This document shows positions 1-38,904 of a DNA stretch of 64,000 nucleotides, in pieces. Below the pieces are notes generated by a model. That model was not told where the DNA came from. It was given only the letters and a program-made list of their open reading frames with translations, and ran no database searches. The position numbers and the translations under genes are program-made. The stretch covers positions 3,086,501 through 3,150,500 of the forward strand of contig JAJTWR010000266.1 of assembly GCA_021613335.1 (NCBI GenBank), read 5' to 3'. Positions within the stretch are counted from its first letter, which is position 1. Each line of letters starts with the position of its first letter. The DNA is from Whitmania pigra. Its lineage: Eukaryota > Annelida > Clitellata > Hirudinida > Haemopidae.

Positions 1-319
1 ACAATGGTAATCATAAATTTCTAAATCAGCTAATAATTTAATCAAATCTATTACAATGAAATTCCAAAATTAGTAAAATTCATAACATTTTTTCTCGTTT
101 TTCCTAGAGCGATGTTTAAAAATTCCCACAAAAATATTCTGCTTCAACCCGATTAATTCCGGCAAAACATCGTAAATTTTTGATTAAACTAAGAATTTAG
201 ACAAAATAGTTAAATAACATCTTAATTATTTTTTGACTACTTAATTTAATATTACAAAATTTCACCTAAAATATTCTACTTCAGCCTGGACATTTAAATT
301 TATTTGATATATAAAAATG
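1..319. other. AT-rich DNA, no gene seen
   Basis: No exon, RNA gene or recognisable repeat could be supported here. Confidence 0.5.
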
Positions 320-480
320 CAGAGATGGGTTTTAACTACTTAAAAAGTACTGCAGTAGTTAACTACTTGTATAAAAAACGTAGTTAGCAACTATTTTTAA
401 CTACTTTTTAAATAAGTAGTTAGTGACTACTTCTTAACTACTTGCATAATAGTTAACTACTTTTTAAATACTTTTCAGTT
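320..480. mobile_element. hAT-like non-autonomous element end
   Basis: The block starts with CAGAGATGGG, a typical hAT terminus, followed by many short interspersed copies of AGTAGTTA/TAACTACT in both orientations. This resembles the subterminal repeats of non-autonomous hAT elements. I could not find a matching right end (CCCATCTCTG) or a target duplication, so this is a one-ended or decayed copy. Confidence 0.45.
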
Positions 481-1300
481 GACATTTGATAAAATTAATT
501 TTCAGGGCAACTGAACAAGACATAATTATTAGCATATTTATTTACACATTATCAACAAAATTCTATGGTCCAAATTAATCTAAAACAGAAGTATATAGTG
601 GATGTTTTAGGCGATCTTGTAAATCGTCATGTCGATATGATTAACCGATAATTTAATTGTTCTGAGCCGCATTTTCGACGGAGGTGGTGATTGTTAACGA
701 TGTAGGGCTTTTAGATTTACAATCTGCACAGATATTAAAAAACAATAATTAATTAATATTAATCTTGAATTTGTAGAATGTCAAAATTAAAGAAAAGTTT
801 AGGGTTGTATTTCCTTTAGAAACATAATGCCTTAAAGTTTTTGGTGCTACCATTTTTCACAATAACTTCAGCGAAGCATTTTTAATTATTTTACTATTCA
901 TTTAAAAATATAACAAAAACACAATTTATTAATTTAATTTATATATAAAACATTTTCAAAATACGGCTACTAAGAGTAATAATTCAAAAGTGAGAGTATA
1001 TAAACAAGAAATGGCGGTAGTAGTAAATTCGGTTATTAAGACTAAAAAGAGTGGTTATTATACAGATCCAGGTCTTCTTAGCCACTATAAATAATTGTTA
1101 TGTTATGTTATGTTATGTAGTAAGCAAAGTGGTGGTAAGCAAAAGTTGAAATCAAAGAAACAAAACTTATAAAGTGATGTACCAAATTGAAAAATTGAAA
1201 AATTTTTTTTGCTCATTTTAATTTAAAATGTTATTAAAAGTAGTAAACTATTTGTAGTTATCTGAAAAAATGAATGTTTCTGTGTTTGTGTGTATTCGGA
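481..1300. other. AT-rich DNA, no gene seen
   Basis: Only a short (TTATG)n run near 1,097-1,120 stands out. No coding or RNA feature was supported. Confidence 0.45.
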
Positions 1301-1936
1301 CACCCCGTCATAACAGCCCGGCGACAAAATAGCCCAGCACAAAACAGCCCCGTCAAAATAGCCCAGGACAAAACACCCCCGACAAAACATCAGTAAAATT
1401 GGTTCATTGTGTTACATGTTCACATGACGTGATGATAAGGTGATTCACTTTGTGTGGCTCGAATATGTTGTACGTCAATCGATAACAGATTAAACCCTTC
1501 ATTGTACACATTGCAACTAGGGGAAGGATCAAAAGAAATTAGACGATCAAAGGAACCTTCGTGACTTAATGAGTGTCTCGTAAATTCTCTTTGTGCAGAT
1601 GGCATATGGTGCTTGTCAATCGATAATTTATATTAAATACCAACTTGAAAAGTCTATGTAAACTAAGGAAGTAGGCGGAATGAAATTCCGTGATACCAAT
1701 TCAACTCAGAACGATCATAAAAGCATTCAAACCACTAACTTCGAATTAAATTTGGAATCAGTTATCAGTTAATGTATTCAACTCACAAAATTTTTTTTAA
1801 TATATTGACGGGGCTATTTTGTCAGGGATGTTTGGACGGGATTTTTTTCGTCCTGGGCTATTTTGTCCCCGGGCTATTTTGACGGGGCTGTTTTGACGGG
1901 GCTATTTTGCCGCCGGGCTGTTATGACGGGTCACCG
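1301..1936. mobile_element. MITE copy 1 (GACGGGGCTATTTTG family)
   Basis: Both ends carry long inverted arms built from repeated 15-18 bp units. The left arm reads CCCGTCATAACAGCCC and then CAAAATAGCCC units; the right arm is its reverse complement. The arms enclose about 400 bp of AT-rich non-coding DNA, part of which (around 1,640-1,800) recurs beside the copy at 60,290. There is no transposase. Two other copies are in this window (17,587-17,796 and 60,290-60,474), which establishes a dispersed family. Confidence 0.75.
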
Positions 1937-2400
1937 TGCATTCGCTCATGCTGAAAGCTGAATGGATGAAACAATCTCCGCGCAGAAAAAGAATATTTTG
2001 TTTAAGAAATATCTCTAATAAAATTAATAAACTTATGCGCATTGTCCAGGATCTTTGGAAACGAAGCACCAAAGGTCATATTTAGCTTTATTTAGTGACT
2101 GAGTGGTTTAGTCGTTATTTACCCAGTATTTCAGTGGCTCATCGCTTAGGGCACACATCGCTGCAAAACAATATTTTGGTATCAAATCGTTTAGGCCATT
2201 CAAACAAGCTATTGGTCGAACTATGCCTCCATCCAGAAAGTGAAAGGCATCAGAACCTTCAAAAATAAACAACGGGAGCAATGGAAAGCAAGGCTTTAAA
2301 AAGCTCAAGCCCGTCTGTCTGAAACAAAGGAAGCAAAGCTGGAAATCAATCGAGGACGACTTCTCAAGCACGGTCGGGCAAGGTGAAGTAAAACTGAAAA

Positions 2401-2577
2401 GAGCTACCAGGTGGAAGAACTACTAATTCCGCTTTGAAATTGCCGTTGAAACTCCCATGTGCAACATTCCCAAAGCATCCGGCATAGGAAAAGTATTGCA
2501 AAACTGCCAAACTTATGGTTTGGGATGAATACACAATGATGCACAAAAAGTCGCTTGAAGCTCTTGGTAGACCGTAA
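2401..2577 (+). pseudogene. Helitron-type Pif1 helicase fragment
   Basis: In the + frame from 2,401 the translation contains GGRTTNSALKLPLKLP and, after an in-frame TAG, KLMVWDEYTMMHKKSLEAL. These match the part of Pif1-like helicases of Helitrons that includes the Walker B motif (VWDE) and the following MxHKxxLEAL helix. Only about 58 codons remain, with a stop in the middle and another at 2,575-2,577, so it is dead. It lies just upstream of the HECT pseudogene. The long minus-strand ORF over the same bases is an antisense shadow. Confidence 0.7.
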
Positions 2578-3039
2578 AGTGGATGTATTAATAATTCATT
2601 TTGAACAGTGTCAGCTGTTTTTTTTATATTGAGAAGTGCCTTATTAACATTTTCACATAAGGAATAAACAGGATTCATATTTAAATAAGTCAATTGAAGT
2701 CAACAAGTGTCCATGGGTACGCCCATAAAAATATGAAACTTAAAGTAATTCTAAATTATTCGATTTACAAATTTTTTTTATATCCACAAATATAATTTGC
2801 TTGTAGCAAAAATGACATAAAATAACTTGAAGTACGTTTAATTAATCTGATAAAAAGAAAAACAATTGCTGACATTTTCACCAAATTGCAATTTCAAAGA
2901 TAAACATTAAACATATATTTTAGTTAATGTAATCAAACAATGATTTTGAACAATTTCGTATCTTTGGTAATAAAACTTTGAAGCTTAGCCAACTGGTCAA
3001 TTAAACCCAAGCACACAATATACGCACTCATACAATCAT
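2578..3039. other. AT-rich spacer
   Basis: Nothing recognisable lies between the Helitron scrap and the HECT pseudogene. Confidence 0.4.
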
Positions 3040-4868
3040 GTGCATCGTCATGAAACAATAGTTTTTAACAAAAAATCTCTAGTTGCCATGGCGATTTTAA
3101 AAATGCCGCTTTCTGAGTTATTTATTTTAGAGTTTGTTTGCAGACTAAAGGATGGCACAATACGTGATGTGGATAACCTATTCAAGACTATAAACGAAGT
3201 AGACTTGGCAACGCTTACGAAAACATTAGCAAATGTTACTAAGAAACTTGATAATGTAGAGTTTTGGAAGGATCTGATTTCAGACAATTTACTGCAAATG
3301 TTATTCGTCTTACTGGATTGGAATAGATTGGTAATTAATCCAGAATCTCTGTTGGATGTGTACAAAATCTTTAAAGCATTAGGACGTTACTATCCTAATC
3401 AAAAAAAGGTATTGGAAGGAATGGGATTTCTTACGAGGCTCATAGAAACTTTGAAGAATGAAAAAATCAACCAAAGTTTTATTTGTGCTCGACAACAAAA
3501 TGGTCCAACCATCACCACAGCTCACTTTATTGCAGATTTGCTACCAACTCTTCCTTGTTCCACATGCTACGAAGATGCTGATGTAATCGTCGATGGAATC
3601 CTTCTGAGTGGTCGGCAGTTTAACGGAATGAAAAAATATGGAAAAAAGCAATATAAGCTCACCAACATGATCAACAAAATCTCCAAAACAGTTTACAGTG
3701 TCTGCTTAATGCCTAACTGCTTACATGCACACCATGTTCTGTTATTGAAGACTATTTTCTGGGCAAATGCTTTAAACAAATTAACCGACATCTTAGAAGT
3801 CCGACAAGTTGTAAATTATGTGAACATGTTAATGTCATCGAGGGATCAAGAAAAAGTTATTTTGGGCTTCGCAATTGTTCATACCCTGATGAGCAAATAT
3901 CTTCACTCATTCAAACAACTTCGTGAAACGATAAACAGCGTCCGTTCTATAGTTGGTCAGTTACAGTGGGTTGAAAACATTTGTGAAATAATGAACGATG
4001 AATTTCGAATTCCGAGGATGCTAGTTTATTGTATCCAAGACAAGGCATTCTCTGTTACAACCTGTTTGGTTGACCACTTGATACACTCTATGTTAAAATT
4101 TATTATGCCTAATTATGCAAAAGTGATAATACCTGGAACTGAGAATCAGGCTTCAGAGTTAAAAACAAACTACTCAAGACTCACAGTATTTGTCAGATGC
4201 ATTCTTAATCTCCCTAAAGACACTGATAAAATTGTCGGACAATTAACCGTTACTGAATATGGAATTCAGACGTTCAAAATGCTCATATCTTTTCTTATAG
4301 GAGCTGTGGAAATGAGAGGTGCGGAAGCTATATCTTGTTTTCATTCCATTAACCTTGAACCAGTTTGTAGAGACTTTCCGACAACTCCAGAAAATGTGAG
4401 ACTGGGTTTTCTCTGGACGGAAAAGTTTGACGCTGTACTTAATCCATCATCGTTTGATACAAAACGTCTGCGTAAAGATCCAGTGTGTCAAAGTTTAAAA
4501 TTAGCTTCAATATTCTACGAAGTGAATGAAAACTGGGGAGCATTATTTTGTTCTCTGACGGCAAATAGGTTGATTGACAGGACTCATTTTGTCAGTGATG
4601 TTTTGGTTCAATATGCAACTGAGTTTGGAGTTAGTGAATTGATCGAAACCCAGACAATGCTAAAAATATTTTCTTTCTTTCTGCCATTTCAAAATCGACT
4701 AGAAATGTTTATTGATCATTTAATGAATGACGTAGATACAACCAGAAAATTATGCATTTTGAAAAATCTCCTTAGAAATGAGTTACAAAGATCAGGCTTT
4801 TACAATCCTAGTGAAAAACTTTTAATAATTGGATTAATTGAAGAATTTTTCAAAAAGTCGGATGTTAC

Positions 4869-5952
4869 TAGAGTTGTAAAAAAACATGTTTTTTTGGTCC
4901 GTTTTTTTTGTGTTTTTTATGAGTTTTTTATGTTTTTTTATGTTTTTTATTGTTTTTTTTTGTTTTTTTTATGAGTTTTTTATGTTTTTTTATGTTTTTT
5001 ATTGTTTTTTTTGTTTTTTTTAAATTTATCGATAAAATGATAATTCATGATTGGACAAACAGATTTATTGCAACTTCAATAAGACAAACAATAAAAAATA
5101 AGAATAGCAGTGCTAATTTAAATCAGTTTTGATCCATTTCATCAATTTCACTGTCTTCATCCTTCTCAGATTCTTCGTCTTCTGCTTCAGAGTTGTGATT
5201 ACTTTCTGAAGTACTGCAAGCCATAAGCTTTAAGTTTTGGGAAATAAAAACTAGTTTTCCAGCTCTGTTTGTAGTGAGGCGGTTCCGTTTATCATTCTGG
5301 ATAAATGAATAGGCACTGAAACTTCTTTCAATTACAGCGGTTGTTGCAGGCAATGACAAAATCTTAGAAGCTACTTTAGCAAGAGGTCGTGATGAACATA
5401 TACCTTTCCACCAAGCTTCTTAATGATATTACATTGGAGCCCCATCTAGTTTTCACAGGCAGTTTCAATGATGTAAAAGTATTTTGTGGAAGGACTTTGG
5501 ACTTCAACAATGCTGTCAATCGATTGCTTCTTTTGAACTCCTTTATTACATTTATTGAACTTGATATTACCTGGTTTATAGGTGTCATCCTGGCAATATC
5601 ATTCATCAAGAGGTTAAGTCCGTGAGCACAACCATAGCAATAAATGTGAGGATATTTCTGTTCAATGATTGCCCCCACTGAAGTTGATTTTTGTAAAGAC
5701 AAAAGATGCTGAATATTACGTAATAAATTTACAAAAATTAATTAATAATTTCCTGCACGATAAATAATTACAAAATTATTAATAAACAATAAAACTTTTT
5801 TTAATTAATTAATTTTTTTAACTTAACTTAATTTTTTTAATTAACATTAATTTGTTTTTGTTTTTTTTGTGTTTTTTTTGTGTTGAAATATTTAAAAAAA
5901 AACAAAACATTTTGAAATAAAACAATTGAAATATTTCACGCTCATAACACTA
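4869..5952 (-). mobile_element. hAT element 1, inserted in the HECT pseudogene
   Basis: The element is flanked by the exact 8-bp duplication GATGTTAC (4,861-4,868 and 5,953-5,960), the size typical of hAT transposition. Its ends are TAGAGTTGT on the left and TAGTGTTAT (reverse complement) on the right, short imperfect terminal inverted repeats of hAT type. The left 150 bp is T-rich and holds a tandem duplication of about 65 bp (4,910-5,020). The rest carries a decayed transposase on the minus strand. At 1.1 kb the element is internally deleted and needs a transposase supplied by another copy. Confidence 0.88.
5126..5702 (-). pseudogene. hAT transposase remnant (element 1)
   Basis: Two minus-strand reading frames survive. 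The upstream part (5,376-5,702) contains YGCAHGLNLLMNDIARM and KTRWGSNVISLRSLVERY, typical of the middle of hAT transposases. The downstream part (5,126-5,359) contains SLPATTAVIERSFSAYSFIQ and RNRLTT, the C-terminal dimerisation domain (pfam hAT_C type), followed by an acidic tail. The two parts are out of register, and the stretch that normally separates them is missing. The N-terminal BED finger and first catalytic Asp region are absent. Confidence 0.82.
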
Positions 5953-7545
5953 GATGTTACTAAAGAGATCTATTTAGAATTTTTTCGAGAATTCCAGAGA
6001 TATGAATTGGATCTCTGGATTGGTGATCCTGTTGAAGACTCAAAAGGCGTTACATATGTTGACCCGCCAGGGGCATTTTTCCCTAAACCAAAGGTGTCTT
6101 TGTCCAAGGAGTTCGAAATACAATTAAAGGCTTTTGGTCTTATAATGGCTAAATCATTTACGGATGGATATAAAATCAACATTAATTTCAGTCAGACTCT
6201 GTTCAAAATGCTGGTTGAAACCGTTCTAGAGGAACCAATTCTTTCTGACTTGAAATATGTTTTGCCAGAAGTTTATAAGTTGGTCACAAATCTCGTGGAT
6301 GCTTTGAGGCTGAAATGGGGCATCGATACAGACAAATCACTGACTGTGAAAGAAAGAATGAAGGCTAAACAAAGTATTAAATGCGGTGGAACATCGTTTG
6401 AAGATCTCCATGTAAACTTCACAATCCCATGTTGTCCTGAAATGGAGATGAAGGAAGGAGGTAAAGACACACTTCTGACAATCGAGAGCGTCGAAGAATA
6501 TTTGAAACTGATTCTCTGGTGGATACTGCAAGAAGGACCTAAAGCAAGTGTCGACAGTATGGCATATTATTTTCAAAGTATTTTCGGCGGCTTTTTGGCA
6601 TTATTTCCCTTTGACGAAATCCAGTTGTTATTATGTGAAGTGAAAAGAGAGGTATGAACAGTGAATTGTTTGAAAGAAAATTGTATTTTTGGGAAAGGAC
6701 TGTCAAAAAGTTCAAAGAAAGTTCAATACTTGTTCGAAATCCTATCATCATTATCAGGCGATGAATAGCAAGAACTTCTCCAGTTTGTGACAGGTTCATC
6801 AAGGATTGAAAAATTTAGTACCAAAACTATCCGTCAGACATAAAGTCAACGTAGACAAAATTTCTGGCGGCTGTAAACCTCCCAGATCAACTCGCACTTT
6901 TTGTTTATTGATAAATACAGGAATAAAGAAATTCTGAGAGAAGAATTGTTCGATGCTATTTGAGTCGTAAAGTAAATAGTGTCTTGAGGATCATTTTAAA
7001 TGGTTACAAATGTCGTTGTATACTTATTAATTAATTAATAATTTATCGCTCTGGCATATTTTCAATAAAAGGCTTTTCACATCCAATACACTTCTACAGA
7101 GACTTATTACCGACAGGAAAAAGATCAGTGTAGTAGTTCTCTCCAGTGGCGCAACTAGGGGGGGGCAGGGGGGGGCGCAAGCCCCCCCCAGGCCTAATAG
7201 GAGAGACCCTGCAATTTTTCCAAATCTGATGAGTTTTTTTTTGGTGGGGGGGGGGTAAGGGGATTTAACCTGTTTGAAACTTTGAGACAGAAGATAGTCA
7301 AACTCATTAATAAATTATTAAAGATACAAAATAAGACTGTAGACAGAAGATAGTCAAACTCATAATAATAATAATCTGTTGTATTTTTAATTCTTTATTA
7401 ATTATAATTGGTAGTTTTGATTTAAACAGTTTCAAAAATTTTTCGACTGCGTCGGGCTTTCGTCCCTTTTCTAAACTTGAGCCCCCCCCCAGGATTTTTC
7501 GCTGGTTATCTGATGATCAGATAATGTCGTTTTGACAACCCTGCC

Positions 7546-7968
7546 TTGGCTGCTCTTGATGCTTTGCAGAATGGCACAATGACTCCCGAACTTTCGGAAT
7601 ACAGCAACATTCATGGAAAAGACGCTGAAACTGTGCAAAGACAGCTCCAATTCACATCGACAAGTTTACGTGCTGATCAGTCTGATCCCAATGCATGTAT
7701 CGAACTGCAAGATCTTTTCTGTGCCACAAGCATTCAGCCCGAGTTGCATATGCTCGATGTTGCTCTTATTCAGACATTTACGTCATCAGATGCAGAAAGG
7801 GCATTTTCTAAACTTCGCCTTATTAAAAGTCATCTCGGGACGACTATGTCTGCCTGTCGTTTGCAAAGTTTATTGAGAATACCTGTGAACAAAACAACTA
7901 CTGCACTTCTTCCAGTAAATAAAATGGTGAACAGATTTTCACAGACTGATCGAAAAATTATTTTGTAA
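7546..7968 (+). pseudogene. hAT transposase C-terminal fragment (ZMYM1-like type)
   Basis: The open frame ends at TAA 7,966-7,968 and contains SSDAERAFSKLRLIKSHLGT followed by TMSACRLQSLL. This is the hAT C-terminal dimerisation helix pair of the kind found in ZMYM1-like transposases. About 140 codons remain and the catalytic core is missing. It is contained in hAT element 2 and differs clearly from the transposase remnant of element 1, so two hAT lineages are present. Confidence 0.8.
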
Positions 7969-8257
7969 CTGCAAACACATCAAAATGTAATTTAGACTAC
8001 AACATTTCAAAATTGTTTTAAACTGTTTAGGATCTTAATTTTATACATAATTTAGATTAGGTGAAATGTTTAGGATATCAATCATATCATATTACAATTT
8101 TAAACATATCATAAACTTTTTTTTTCAGTTGCTTTAACTGGCTTGAAACTTTGAAACAGAAGATAGTCAAGCTCATTAATAAATTATTAAAGATACAAAA
8201 AAGACTGCAGACTTATAAATAAAAACTTATAATAATAATCTGTTCTATCTTTAATTC

Positions 8258-8263
8258 TTTATT
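8258..8263 (-). terminator. Nearest AATAAA downstream of the giant gene
   Basis: Reading the minus strand past the stop codon at 8,479, the first canonical AATAAA I see is here, 216 bp downstream and inside hAT element 2. If it is used, the mobile element supplies the poly(A) signal. This is inference only. Confidence 0.3.
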
Positions 8264-8478
8264 AATTAAAATTAGTAGTATTGATTTGAACAGTTTCAAA
8301 AATTTTTCGACTGCGTCGGGCTTTTCTAAACTTGAGCCCCCCCAGCATTTTTCGCTGGTTGCGCCCCTGGTTCTCTCAAAATCTATACTAATTATTTCTG
8401 CATGCGAGCAATTTCATCTCAACTCTCCCATGTTTCTGAGACGAGAACTTAGAAAGTTTATGTTTACGTCACGTAACG

Positions 8479-35314
<26,836 letters not shown>

Positions 35315-35508
35315 TTCAAAAATTTCAAGAAGGAAAAACACGTTCAAAGATTGGAAGTTTTCCAGGTAGCAAATTTACAACCAGAAATTGTGCTTTTAAA
35401 CGTAAATGTGGATGGAATAATTGAATTCAGAGCTACTGTAGCAGGCGAGAATCGTTGTAAATAGACAGCTTTTTCTTTAAATGGCAACATCAACAACAAC
35501 CGAAGCCT

Positions 35509-35522
35509 GTTGCCATGGAGAC
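35509..35522 (-). promoter_or_regulatory. X-box (RFX site) upstream of the giant gene
   Basis: On the minus strand the 14-mer is GTCTCCATGGCAAC, which fits the published X-box consensus GTHNCC AT RGNAAC at every position; the + strand also fits the looser RYYNYY-N(1-3)-RRNRAC form. It lies 195 bp upstream of the predicted ATG. An inverted CCAAT (ATTGG on the minus strand, 35,525-35,529) lies next to it on the far side. RFX factors acting through X-boxes near start codons drive ciliary genes across animals. That this one is functional is inference. Confidence 0.65.
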
Positions 35523-35529
35523 AGCCAAT

Positions 35530-38830
<3,301 letters not shown>

Positions 38831-38904
38831 TGTGACGTCATGCCATACTGTGACGTCATGACATACTGTGACGTCATGCCATACTGTGACGTCATGACAT
38901 ACTC
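38831..38904. promoter_or_regulatory. Tandem array of four CRE palindromes
   Basis: An 18-bp unit repeats four times. Each copy holds the perfect CRE octamer TGACGTCA, starting at 38,833, 38,851, 38,869 and 38,887. The linkers alternate TGCCATACTG and TGACATACTG. CREB/ATF-family bZIP dimers bind this palindrome. It lies between the giant gene (minus strand) and the Turtle-like gene (+ strand), in a non-coding region. Function is inferred. Confidence 0.6.

Larger units (their letters stand above)
3040..6963 (+). pseudogene. TRIP12/Ufd4-like HECT E3 ubiquitin ligase, broken and split by a hAT insertion
   Basis: Arm 1 (3,040-4,868) is open for about 610 codons and corresponds to the helical region before the HECT domain of TRIP12-type ligases. 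Arm 2 (5,953-6,963) is the HECT domain itself, recognisable by EFQRYELDLW, the segment SFEDLHVNFTIPCCPEMEM and then GGKDTLLTIESVEEYLKL. Between them sits a 1,084-bp hAT element; the two arms are in the same frame once it is ignored. About 15 residues of the usual HECT N-lobe entry appear to be missing at the junction. The C-lobe is damaged: TGA at 6,655-6,657 falls where TRIP12 has Trp, TAG at 6,766-6,768 falls where it has Gln, and the frame shifts near 6,806 and again before EILREELFDAI. The catalytic Cys region reads RTFC rather than TCF/V. No introns are visible, unlike the neighbouring genes, so a retrocopy origin is possible. Such ligases ubiquitinate proteins through a thioester Cys; this copy should be inactive. 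Confidence 0.85.
7144..8369 (+). mobile_element. hAT element 2 with perfect 8-bp target duplication
   Basis: GTTCTCTC flanks the element exactly (7,136-7,143 and 8,370-8,377). The termini are CAGTGGCGCAACTAG at the left and CAGGGGCGCAACCAG as the reverse complement of the right end, good hAT inverted repeats. Just inside are poly-G/poly-C tracts. A block of about 230 bp near the right end (about 8,134-8,356) is also present as a diverged direct copy near the left (about 7,268-7,506). A transposase C-terminus lies between the two copies. Confidence 0.85.

Noticed and set aside
2108..2693. Minus-strand ORFs
   Set aside because: Antisense to, or next to, the Helitron helicase scrap; no similarity seen and no splice context.
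7268..8356. LTR retrotransposon, from the direct repeats near both ends
   Set aside because: The repeats lie inside hAT termini with an 8-bp duplication, and the coding remnant is hAT transposase.
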